The notes: generated by a model not told the origin, from the sequence alone. A DNA stretch of 6,944 bases from Candidatus Saccharimonadota bacterium (GCA_007131065.1 SLRF01000003.1:1-6944), one strand, 5' to 3'. Shown: positions 1-5,580, counted from the stretch's first letter. A program made the numbers and translations.

Positions 1-334
1 GGAAGATCCGGGCGACAGCCTGTTCGTGACAGGTGACATTGTAGGTCGAGCTACCGTCATCGAGCAGAACCAAAGCCTGAGTGCTGAGAATAAGCAGCCA
101 ATTACCTACAAGCAATTATTGCTGGGTATTAGCAAGTCGTCACTGAACACCGATTCATGGCTGTCTGCTGCATCCTTCCAGGACACTACTCGCATATTGA
201 TTGCTGCGGCCACTTCCGGAAGCATGGATCGACTATACGGACTGAAGGAAAACGTAATCATCGGACGCAAGATCCCGGTCGGTACTGGATACAGTCCGGA
301 AGATGATTTGACTGAAGATGAGCAATCTGATTAA
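1..334 (+). CDS. rpoC: RNA polymerase subunit beta', C-terminal end (partial)
   Basis: This is the last 110 or so codons of the beta' subunit of DNA-dependent RNA polymerase; the gene enters the window from the left and its reading frame is open from base 2. The conserved C-terminal signature is clear: a stretch reading SLNTDSWLSAASFQDTTRIL, then GLKENVIIGRKIPVGTGY, which matches the family pattern of a helix followed by the ENVIxGRxIPxGTG loop near the active-site-proximal end of beta'. The protein then finishes in a short acidic tail (SPEDDLTEDEQSD) that is poorly conserved across bacteria. A GTG at base 26 is an internal valine, not a start, because the conserved sequence continues upstream of it. 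The gene stops at TAA 332-334, only 28 nt before rpsL, the usual rpoBC-str order in many Gram-positive-like and candidate-phylum genomes. Confidence 0.97.
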   Translation, partial: EDPGDSLFVTGDIVGRATVIEQNQSLSAENKQPITYKQLLLGISKSSLNTDSWLSAASFQDTTRILIAAATSGSMDRLYGLKENVIIGRKIPVGTGYSPEDDLTEDEQSD

Positions 335-336
335 CT
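308..336 (+). promoter_or_regulatory. Weak candidate internal promoter ahead of rpsL
   Basis: TTGACT at 308-313 and TTAACT at 331-336 are separated by exactly 17 nt. The -35 match is good (5/6) but the -10 match is poor (3/6), and the bases also encode the acidic end of RpoC. A transcript would begin near 343, about 20 nt before rpsL. This may be coincidence; read-through from rpoC is the simpler explanation for rpsL expression. Confidence 0.2.
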
Positions 337-362
337 AACTACTGTTTGAAAGAGAGAAGACT

Positions 363-773
363 GTGCCAACAATCAATCAATTAGTCAACAAGCCACGGAA
401 GAAGAGTAAGCCGAAATCAAAGTCGGCAGCTCTTCACCACGTGAACAATCAGATAGCCAACAAGAGCTACACTAAGCCCTCGCCTTTTAAGCGCGGAGTT
501 TGCCTGCGTGTGACTACACAAACACCTAAGAAGCCGAACTCTGCCTTGCGTAAAATCGCCAGAGTACGTCTGACTAACGGCAAGGAAGTTACTGCCTACA
601 TACCCGGAGAAGGCCACAACTTACAGGAACACTCGGTTGTGCTAGTAAGAGGCGGAAGAGTCAAAGACCTTCCCGGCGTGCGATATCACATCGTGCGTGG
701 ATCCTTCGATACCGGTGGAGTCAGCGGACGTTCAAGCAGCAGGAGTAAATACGGAACCAAGAAGGCATCATGA
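363..773 (+). CDS. rpsL: 30S ribosomal protein S12
   Basis: S12 sits at the decoding centre of the small subunit and monitors codon-anticodon pairing. The 136-residue product shows MPTINQLVNKPRKK at the start, KRGVCLRV at 43-50, TPKKPNSALRK at 54-64, EGHNLQEHSVVLVRGGRVKD at 83-102 and LPGVRYHIVRG just after. K56 and K101 correspond to the lysines whose changes give streptomycin resistance in other bacteria (K43 and K88 in Mycobacterium tuberculosis numbering), so the resistance positions look wild type. The protein is about 13 residues longer than the 124-residue form because of an insertion between SAAL and KRGVC; a similar longer linker is known in Bacillus S12. The start is GTG, preceded by a purine-rich GAGAG stretch (about 352-356). 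The stop TGA is followed directly by in-frame TAA and TAG. Confidence 0.98.
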   Translation: MPTINQLVNKPRKKSKPKSKSAALHHVNNQIANKSYTKPSPFKRGVCLRVTTQTPKKPNSALRKIARVRLTNGKEVTAYIPGEGHNLQEHSVVLVRGGRVKDLPGVRYHIVRGSFDTGGVSGRSSSRSKYGTKKAS

Positions 774-784
774 TAATAGTTGAT

Positions 785-805
785 AGGTGTCAGGTGTTAG
801 GTGTT
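785..805 (+). repeat. Three tandem AGGTGTY heptamers
   Basis: The spacer after rpsL contains AGGTGTC, AGGTGTT and AGGTGTT in direct tandem at 785-791, 792-798 and 799-805. The segment 818-831 contains AAAACCT and ATAACCT, loosely complementary heptamers in the same 7-nt phase. The tandem copies form the left arm of the hairpin annotated at 792-831. No function can be assigned from sequence alone. Confidence 0.75.
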
Positions 806-831
806 AGTAAAAATACTAAAACCTATAACCT
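792..831 (+). promoter_or_regulatory. Imperfect hairpin in the rpsL-rpsG intercistronic region
   Basis: Arms 792-809 and 814-831 can pair over 18 positions with three mismatches (two G/A, one T/T) around an AAAA loop at 810-813. The run of T residues needed for an intrinsic terminator is absent after it, and S7, EF-G and the rest of the operon lie downstream, so a terminator is unlikely. In Escherichia coli, S7 represses its own operon by binding the rpsL-rpsG intercistronic mRNA, which has a comparable length; this hairpin occupies the same place. That it acts as an S7 target here is inference: I did not find a clear mimic of the 16S rRNA S7 site. It could instead protect mRNA or be a dispersed repeat. 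Confidence 0.55.
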
Positions 832-855
832 AAGCACTAAAATCTCAAACGACCG

Positions 856-862
856 AAGGGAG
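856..862 (+). promoter_or_regulatory. Shine-Dalgarno sequence fixing the rpsG start
   Basis: AAGGGAG lies 8 nt upstream of ATG 871. It selects that ATG over an in-frame GTG at 862, which overlaps the ribosome binding site itself and would add three residues not seen in the S7 family. Confidence 0.85.
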
Positions 863-870
863 TGTATATA

Positions 871-1347
871 ATGCCACGAAAGAAGACCAAGTCACTACAA
901 CGAACCATTAATCCCGATCGTAAATTCGATAGCGTGCTCGTGCAGCGCCTCATCAACAAGTTGATGAAAGACGGTAAGAAGCTCAAGGCGGAACGTATAG
1001 TTTACGATGCATTCGATGAAATAGAGCGACGCATCAAGCAGCCTGCAGTGGAAGTTTACGAGCAAGCACTTAGAAACGTCTCCCCGCAAGTCGAGGTTAA
1101 ATCACGACGAGTTGGTGGAGCTAACTATCAGATACCTTACGAGGTAAAAGGTAGCAGGCAGGTGCATTTAGCTCTGATGTGGATGGTGCAGGCACTGAGA
1201 AAGAAAAAGGGCAAGCCAATGCACATACTCTTGGCTAACGAAATTGTAGATGCATATAACGAGACAGGTGAAACCTTCAAGAAGAAAGAAGATGCCCATA
1301 AGATGGCGGAAGCCAACCGGGCATTCGCTCACCTCGCAAGGTTCTAG
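871..1347 (+). CDS. rpsG: 30S ribosomal protein S7
   Basis: S7 is a primary 16S rRNA-binding protein that nucleates assembly of the 30S head and lines the E-site and mRNA exit. The product is 158 residues, close to the usual 156. It begins with the family sequence MPRKK; further conserved parts are the helix DSVLVQRLINKLMKDGKK (20-37), the hallmark SRRVGGANYQIPYEV (78-92), LANEIVDA (121-128) and the C-terminal KKKEDAHKMAEANRAFAH (137-154). The usual Thr in GGATYQ is Asn here, a minor change. The start at 871 rests on the preceding AAGGGAG and on alignment with the family N-terminus. The gene is separated from rpsL by a structured 97-nt spacer and is followed after 2 nt by a small ORF with its own ribosome binding site. 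S7 is the autogenous repressor of this operon in E. coli. Confidence 0.98.
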   Translation: MPRKKTKSLQRTINPDRKFDSVLVQRLINKLMKDGKKLKAERIVYDAFDEIERRIKQPAVEVYEQALRNVSPQVEVKSRRVGGANYQIPYEVKGSRQVHLALMWMVQALRKKKGKPMHILLANEIVDAYNETGETFKKKEDAHKMAEANRAFAHLARF

Positions 1348-1349
1348 TC

Positions 1350-1436
1350 ATGCCAGACACCAAAGAAGTAAGATTCGCTATGAATAGTGCTATCGAACAA
1401 CTTGCAACCAATGCACTACAAGAACATAAAGTATAA
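1350..1436 (+). CDS. Candidate 28-residue small ORF between rpsG and fusA
   Basis: An ATG two bases after the rpsG stop opens a 28-codon frame ending in TAA at 1434-1436, 23 nt before the fusA start. AAGG at 1338-1341 lies 8 nt upstream of the ATG, at ideal Shine-Dalgarno spacing inside the end of rpsG. The predicted peptide starts MPDTKEVRFA and ends QEHKV; it is polar, with no membrane segment, and its middle (NSAIEQLATNAL) could form an amphipathic helix. I recognise no family. The frame differs from both rpsG and fusA, so it is not a read-through extension. It may be a true micropeptide, a translated spacer that keeps ribosomes moving between S7 and EF-G to permit translational coupling, or chance: a 28-codon frame in a 112-nt gap is not statistically strong. 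Confidence 0.4.
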   Translation: MPDTKEVRFAMNSAIEQLATNALQEHKV

Positions 1437-1459
1437 GTTAAGACAGGACAGGATACGTA

Positions 1460-3550
1460 ATGGCAAAAAGAGAATTTCTACTGGAATCAACTCGTAACAT
1501 CGGAACGATAGCGCATATCGATGCCGGCAAGACAACAGTGACCGAGGGCATACTTTACCGTACCGGTAAATCACATAAGATCGGTGCTGTCCACGAGGGT
1601 GAAGCTACCATGGACTGGATGGAGCAAGAGCAGGAGCGCGGAATCACCATTACGTCTGCTGCTACGACCTGTTTCTGGCACGACCACCGTATCAACATTA
1701 TCGATACACCGGGACACATAGACTTCACAGTCGAGGTAGAGAGGTCATTACGTGTACTTGACGGCGCAGTGGTTATTTTCGACGGAAAGATGGGCGTGGA
1801 ACCACAGTCAGAGACAGTATGGCGCCAAGCCGATAAGTACAAAGTTCCGCGAATATGTTTTATTAATAAAATCAATCAGACCGGCGGAGATTTCTACGAA
1901 AGCCTCGAGACCATACATGAGCGACTGAGTAAGCATGCATATCCCATCCACCTTCCAATTGGATTTGAGCAGTCTATCAACGGCATAGTCGACCTTGTCG
2001 AGATGAAGGCATATCAATACGACGATTTTACCGACAAGGAACTCAAAGAAGTAGATATCCCCGAAGACATGCAGGAAAAGGCTCAGAGATACCGCCAGCA
2101 TCTAATCGAAGCTGCGTTAGAACATCATGACGATTTACTGGAAAAGTATCTTGAAACAGGCGAGCTGAGTGAAGACGAGATTAAACAAGCTATTCGCGAA
2201 TCTGTATTGACCGGTAAGTTCTTTGCTATATCAGGCGGAGACGGGCGTGGCGTTATGGTAGAGAAGTTACTCGATGCAGTAGTAGATTACCTGCCCAGCC
2301 CATTGGATGTACCGCCTGCCAAGGGCGAAGATCCAAAGACCGGTGAAGAGGTGACGCGGAATGCTTCCGATGAAGAGCCGTTTGCCGCACTTGCATTCAA
2401 GGTGGCTACCGATCCTTTTGTAGGTAAATTGACCTTCTTCAGGGTGTATTCGGGTGCTATGGAGGCCGGATCCTACGTATTAAATGCTAATACCGGCACT
2501 AAGGAGCGGGTAGGACGAATAGTGCGTCTGCACGCAAACTCACGAGAAGATGTGGACAAGGTATTCGCTGGTGACATTGCCGCCGCAGTTGGACTCAAAG
2601 GCACCACTACTGGAGATACATTGGCGGACGAAAGTAGCCCGATAATGCTTGAGAATATCGTATTCCCAGAACCACCGGTAGCAGTGGCTATTGAACCGAA
2701 GACCAAAGCCGATCAGGAGAAGATGTCTACAGCATTGCAGAGACTGGCCGAAGAAGACCCTACCTTCCAGGTCAATACTGACGAAGAGACCGGACAGACT
2801 ATTGTAGCTGGAATGGGTGAATTGCACCTAGACATCATCGTCGATCGTATGAAACGAGAGTTCAAGGTAGAGGCTGACGTCGGTAAACCACAGGTGGCTT
2901 ATCGTGAAGCTATAACCAAACCTCTAAACGATGTCGAAGCAAAATTCATCAAGCAGACAGGTGGCCGTGGACAATACGGACATGTCATCATTGATGTCAC
3001 GCCACGCGAAAGAGGTGAAGGATTCGAATTTGAGAACGCTATTGTCGGCGGATCCATTCCTAGAGAATTCATTAAGCCAGTAGAGGAAGGAATCAAAGAG
3101 GCCCTAGCTAGCGGAATCATAGCTGGATACCCGGTAGTAGATGTAGGCGTAAAACTCCATGATGGCTCATATCACGATGTCGACTCTTCAGAGGTAGCCT
3201 TTAAGGTGGCCGGAAGCATGGCGATTCAGGATGCGGTCAAGAAGGCCGACCCAGTACTGCTCGAACCGATAATGAAGGTTGAAGTGGTAACCCCGGAAGA
3301 GTTCATGGGTGACGTCATGGGTGATATTAATTCCCGAAGAGGCAGAGTCGAGAAGATGGAAGATCGCTCAAAGGCAAAGGTAATAGATGCTTTTGTGCCA
3401 CTAGCTGAAATGTTTGGTTACACTACGGAGTTACGATCGATGACTCAAGGACGTGCCGCCAGTGTGATGGAGCTTTCCCATTACGACCCAGTGCCGGCTA
3501 ATGTTGCCGAGAGCGTAATTGGCGAGCAAAACCCTGAAAGTAAGGATTAA
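1460..3550 (+). CDS. fusA: Translation elongation factor G
   Basis: EF-G is the GTPase that drives translocation of tRNAs and mRNA and, with ribosome recycling factor, splits spent ribosomes. At 696 residues it has the full five-domain length: GTPase domain to about 280, domain II about 300-400, III about 405-480, IV about 480-603 and V to the end. Seen motifs are the P-loop AHIDAGKTT (18-26), switch I ERGITIT (59-65), switch II DTPGH (82-86) with the catalytic histidine, GMGELHLDI in domain III, GGRGQYGHV and the tip loop GSYHDVDSSEVAF in domain IV, and GDINSRRGRV in domain V. Two nucleotide-base motifs are unusual: G4 reads NKIN (136-139) in place of NKxD, and the G5 region reads SGGDGRGV (258-265) in place of the common SAxKNxGV. 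Everything else is canonical, so this is probably the housekeeping EF-G. AGGA at 1450-1453 is 6 nt before the ATG. Confidence 0.98.
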   Translation: MAKREFLLESTRNIGTIAHIDAGKTTVTEGILYRTGKSHKIGAVHEGEATMDWMEQEQERGITITSAATTCFWHDHRINIIDTPGHIDFTVEVERSLRVLDGAVVIFDGKMGVEPQSETVWRQADKYKVPRICFINKINQTGGDFYESLETIHERLSKHAYPIHLPIGFEQSINGIVDLVEMKAYQYDDFTDKELKEVDIPEDMQEKAQRYRQHLIEAALEHHDDLLEKYLETGELSEDEIKQAIRESVLTGKFFAISGGDGRGVMVEKLLDAVVDYLPSPLDVPPAKGEDPKTGEEVTRNASDEEPFAALAFKVATDPFVGKLTFFRVYSGAMEAGSYVLNANTGTKERVGRIVRLHANSREDVDKVFAGDIAAAVGLKGTTTGDTLADESSPIMLENIVFPEPPVAVAIEPKTKADQEKMSTALQRLAEEDPTFQVNTDEETGQTIVAGMGELHLDIIVDRMKREFKVEADVGKPQVAYREAITKPLNDVEAKFIKQTGGRGQYGHVIIDVTPRERGEGFEFENAIVGGSIPREFIKPVEEGIKEALASGIIAGYPVVDVGVKLHDGSYHDVDSSEVAFKVAGSMAIQDAVKKADPVLLEPIMKVEVVTPEEFMGDVMGDINSRRGRVEKMEDRSKAKVIDAFVPLAEMFGYTTELRSMTQGRAASVMELSHYDPVPANVAESVIGEQNPESKD

Positions 3551-3594
3551 TCCCACCTCTGTAAAAGGTGTGAGCATTTAATAGGGGAAAACTC

Positions 3595-3623
3595 TTTACA
3601 AACAGATTGGCAGTGCGTATAAT
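3595..3623 (+). promoter_or_regulatory. Strong sigma-70-type promoter for tuf
   Basis: TTTACA (3595-3600, one mismatch to TTGACA) is followed by exactly 17 nt and a perfect TATAAT (3618-3623). Initiation would fall near 3630, giving a leader of about 60 nt before the tuf ATG. It lies wholly in the fusA-tuf intergenic gap, the place where several bacteria have a separate tuf promoter, consistent with EF-Tu being needed in excess over EF-G. Activity is inferred from consensus alone. Confidence 0.8.
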
Positions 3624-3642
3624 CAAAAGCTGATGACAAATT

Positions 3643-3662
3643 GGCGTGTATATACGCATGCC
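3643..3662 (+). promoter_or_regulatory. Small hairpin in the tuf leader
   Basis: Bases 3643-3649 can pair with 3656-3662 (GGCGTGT with GCATGCC, two G-T wobbles) around a 6-nt AT-rich loop. It lies between the predicted transcript start near 3630 and the Shine-Dalgarno sequence at 3678. It could stabilise the tuf mRNA 5' end; no T-tract follows, so it is not a terminator. Confidence 0.35.
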
Positions 3663-3677
3663 GCATTTAAGTAAAAC

Positions 3678-3683
3678 AAGGAG
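3678..3683 (+). promoter_or_regulatory. Shine-Dalgarno sequence fixing the tuf start
   Basis: AAGGAG lies 7 nt before ATG 3691. This rules out an in-frame upstream GTG at 3646, which would add 15 residues foreign to EF-Tu and lies within the leader hairpin. Confidence 0.92.
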
Positions 3684-3690
3684 ATACATT

Positions 3691-4872
3691 ATGGCTGACT
3701 TCAAGCGTGACAAGCCGCATATCAATGTAGGTACCATGGGGCACGTAGACCACGGCAAGACTACACTAACCGCTGCTATTACTACCGTACTAGCTGAGAA
3801 GGTACCGACAGAAATTAACAAGCAGGTCGCATATGATGCGATTGACAATGCACCAGAAGAGCGTGAACGCGGAATCACAATCGCTACTTCACACCAAGAA
3901 TACGAGAGTGAAAACCGACACTACGCACACGTGGACATGCCAGGGCACGCCGACTACGTCAAGAACATGATTACCGGAGCCGCCCAGATTGATGGCGCCG
4001 TACTGGTAGTATCCGCAGCTGATGGACCTATGCCTCAGACTCGAGAACACGTATTGCTGGCACGCCAAGTAGGTGTACCAAGCATTGTCGTTTACTTAAA
4101 CAAGACAGACCTAGCAGACCCAGACCTAGTAGAACTAGTAGAGATGGAAGTTCGTGAGCTATTAGAAAAGTATGAGTTTGATTCTGGCGCACCTATCATC
4201 AAGGGTTCAGCACTGAAAGCAATCGAAGGCGAATCTGAACACCAAGATTCTATTATGGAACTTGTTAAGGCTATGGATGAATACTTCCCAGAGCCAAAGC
4301 GAGAGATCGACAAGGACTTCCTGATGCCTGTAGAGGACGTATTCTCTATTAAAGGACGCGGAACAGTTGCTACCGGACGCGTAGAACAGGGAATCGTAAA
4401 CGTCAACGACGACATTGAAATCGTCGGGCTTCGTGACACTACCAAGTCTACTGTTACTGGAGTAGAAATGTTCAATAAGCAACTCGATCAGGGACAGGCC
4501 GGTGACAACGTAGGTATACTCTTGCGAGGAATCGAGCGAGAAGATATCGAGCGTGGACAGGTACTTGCAAAGCCTGGAACTATTACACCTCACACAGAAT
4601 TCGATGCAGAAGTTTACATCCTCAACAAAGAAGAAGGCGGACGCCACACGCCGTTCTTGCAAGGGTACAAACCACAGTTTTACTTCCGAACTACCGATGT
4701 TACCGGAGAAGTTGAACTTCCAGAAGGTACTGAAATGGTCATGCCTGGAGACACTATTACTTTCAAAGTAAAGCTCATCCAGCCTATCGCTATGGAAGAA
4801 GGCCTACGCTTCGCTATTCGTGAAGGTGGTAAAACCGTTGGCGCTGGTGTTGTAACTAAGATCAGTAAATAG
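3691..4872 (+). CDS. tuf: Translation elongation factor Tu
   Basis: EF-Tu binds GTP and aminoacyl-tRNA and delivers the tRNA to the ribosomal A site. The 393-residue product is of normal length. The GTPase domain shows GHVDHGKT (17-24), switch I EERERGITIATSH (56-68), DMPGHADYVKNM (82-93) with the catalytic His86, NKTD (137-140) and SALKA (173-177), all canonical for guanine binding. Domain 2 has SIKGRGTVATGRVEQG (219-234), and domain 3 has EGGRHTPFLQGYKPQFYFRTTDVTG (315-339), with the tRNA-contact GGRHTPF intact. Differences from common EF-Tu are Met in DMPGH, where Cys or Thr is frequent, and Ala-Thr in place of Asn-Thr after RGITI. The start is set by AAGGAG at 3678. It has its own promoter and ends with tandem TAG TAA. 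rpsJ begins 6 nt later. Confidence 0.98.
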   Translation: MADFKRDKPHINVGTMGHVDHGKTTLTAAITTVLAEKVPTEINKQVAYDAIDNAPEERERGITIATSHQEYESENRHYAHVDMPGHADYVKNMITGAAQIDGAVLVVSAADGPMPQTREHVLLARQVGVPSIVVYLNKTDLADPDLVELVEMEVRELLEKYEFDSGAPIIKGSALKAIEGESEHQDSIMELVKAMDEYFPEPKREIDKDFLMPVEDVFSIKGRGTVATGRVEQGIVNVNDDIEIVGLRDTTKSTVTGVEMFNKQLDQGQAGDNVGILLRGIEREDIERGQVLAKPGTITPHTEFDAEVYILNKEEGGRHTPFLQGYKPQFYFRTTDVTGEVELPEGTEMVMPGDTITFKVKLIQPIAMEEGLRFAIREGGKTVGAGVVTKISK

Positions 4873-4878
4873 TAATCG

Positions 4879-5196
4879 ATGGCAGAAGTAACAAAACAGC
4901 GAATACGCATACGGCTTAAGGCATACGACCACAAGCTGATTGACCAGTCTGCAAAGCAGATTATCGAGACTGCACTCAGGACAGGCGCCACAGTCGCTGG
5001 TCCAATACCGCTACCTACCAATAAGAGTAGCTATACGGTAATAAAGAGCCCGCATATATTTAAGGACTCTCGAGAGCAGTTTGAAATGCGCGTTCACAAA
5101 AGACTAATCGATATATCCGAGCCGACAAACAAGACTATCGACTCGTTGATGAATCTGAATCTACCTAGTGGGGTCGATACAGAAATCAAGATGTAG
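4879..5196 (+). CDS. rpsJ: 30S ribosomal protein S10 (also NusE)
   Basis: S10 belongs to the 30S head and, as NusE, links RNA polymerase antitermination factor NusG/NusB to the ribosome in characterised bacteria. The 105-residue product matches the usual 102-105 in length, with the N-terminal strand QRIRIRLKAYDHKLID (7-22), GPIPLPT (41-47), SPHIFKDSREQFEMRVHKRLIDI (57-79, the extended loop contacting the head) and the C-terminal LPSGVDTEIK (95-104). No Shine-Dalgarno sequence is visible before the ATG; the 6-nt gap from the tuf stop suggests reinitiation by ribosomes finishing tuf. In many bacteria rpsJ heads the S10 operon with rplC, rplD and rplW, but here a terminator follows at once, so rpsJ behaves as the last gene of the str unit. 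Confidence 0.97.
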   Translation: MAEVTKQRIRIRLKAYDHKLIDQSAKQIIETALRTGATVAGPIPLPTNKSSYTVIKSPHIFKDSREQFEMRVHKRLIDISEPTNKTIDSLMNLNLPSGVDTEIKM

Positions 5197-5211
5197 ATTG
5201 GGTCTAGATTT

Positions 5212-5248
5212 AGAAAACACCCTCACTTTAGAGAGGGTGTTTTCTTTT
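5212..5248 (+). terminator. Intrinsic terminator after rpsJ
   Basis: A perfect 13-bp stem pairs 5212-5224 with 5233-5245 (core ACACCCTC with GAGGGTGT) around the 8-nt loop ACTTTAGA. The 3' arm ends in TTTTC and runs into TTTT (5245-5248), giving the interrupted T-tract TTTTCTTTT. It lies 16 nt after the rpsJ stop and is the clear end of the str transcription unit. Confidence 0.93.
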
Positions 5249-5287
5249 GTCTGTGTATTTGCAAAGCTCGCGTAAGTTGAGTAGTTT

Positions 5288-5296
5288 TGCTTAAAT
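5288..5296 (+). promoter_or_regulatory. Weak extended -10 candidate for the downstream unit
   Basis: TGCTTAAAT resembles an extended -10 (TGnTATAAT, hexamer 4/6). No -35 lies at proper distance; TTGCAA at 5259 is too far. Use of it would start RNA near 5303, only about 5 nt before the next gene, implying a nearly leaderless message. A promoter is expected after the terminator, but this one is only a guess. Confidence 0.2.
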
Positions 5297-5307
5297 AGAG
5301 AGTAGTT

Positions 5308-5574
5308 ATGGCAAGATTAAATAAATCTCGGGAAAGACCTGAAGCAGACAGTACATATTTCTTGAAAATATTGCTGTATTTTGTAGTTGGATCTATTTGG
5401 CTCAGAAGTGACTTATTACCCATTCCTCTGCCGGTAGGGCTAATCGTTGGAATATTGTTTGCTTCCCATGATCATTTCCAGATTGACCGCAAGATTGAAT
5501 ATGCATTGCTGCTAGTAGCAGCGGTGGTTAGTCTAGTGGCGCCCATAGGTATAGTGCTCGATCTAGGCGGTTAA
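5308..5574 (+). CDS. Small hydrophobic membrane protein, unknown function
   Basis: An 88-residue protein that I do not recognise. A polar, charged N-terminus (MARLNKSRERPEADS) is followed by three hydrophobic segments at about 17-32 (YFLKILLYFVVGSIWL), 37-52 (around PIPLPVGLIVGILFA) and 64-85 (EYALLLVAAVVSLVAPIGIVL), the second and third separated by a polar stretch with two histidines (SHDHFQIDRK). This suggests an integral membrane protein with two or three spans. The first basic stretch would favour a cytoplasmic N-terminus. GAGAG at about 5298-5302 is a short-spaced ribosome binding site candidate. The gene is the first after the terminator and its stop is 6 nt from the following exported protein gene, so the two are probably co-transcribed and may work together at the membrane. 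Confidence 0.75.
   Translation: MARLNKSRERPEADSTYFLKILLYFVVGSIWLRSDLLPIPLPVGLIVGILFASHDHFQIDRKIEYALLLVAAVVSLVAPIGIVLDLGG
5565..5570 (+). promoter_or_regulatory. Candidate Shine-Dalgarno sequence for the 5581 gene
   Basis: AGGCGG overlaps the last codons of the preceding small gene and sits 10 nt before ATG 5581. It differs by one base from AGGAGG and supports this ATG over the one at codon 5 (5593). Confidence 0.5.
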
Positions 5575-5580
5575 ACTATT

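Noticed and set aside
417..617. Open frame of 66 codons on the minus strand within rpsL.
   Set aside because: It lies wholly antisense to a strongly conserved gene and has no family resemblance; the same applies to the antisense frames inside rpsG, fusA and tuf.
862..870. Upstream GTG start for rpsG in the same frame.
   Set aside because: It overlaps the Shine-Dalgarno AAGGGAG and adds residues absent from S7; ATG 871 gives the conserved MPRKK start.
3554..3570. Possible terminator hairpin between fusA and tuf (CACCT with AGGTG).
   Set aside because: The stem is only 5 bp with a 7-nt loop and is not followed by a T-tract, so termination here is not supported.
3646..3690. Upstream GTG start for tuf adding 15 residues.
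   Set aside because: It lies in a leader hairpin, has no ribosome binding site, and the extra residues do not belong to EF-Tu; AAGGAG points to ATG 3691.
4553..4771. Alternative + strand frame of 72 codons within tuf.
   Set aside because: It is an out-of-frame shadow of conserved EF-Tu domain 3 with no ribosome binding site or recognisable features.
5259..5287. TTGCAA at 5259 with TAGTTT 17 nt downstream as a promoter for the 5308 gene.
   Set aside because: The -10 matches only 3/6, too weak to call.
5223..5423. Minus-strand frame of 66 codons over the terminator and the start of the small membrane protein gene.
   Set aside because: It runs through the terminator stem and opposes a plausible + strand gene with coherent membrane segments; its own product looks random.
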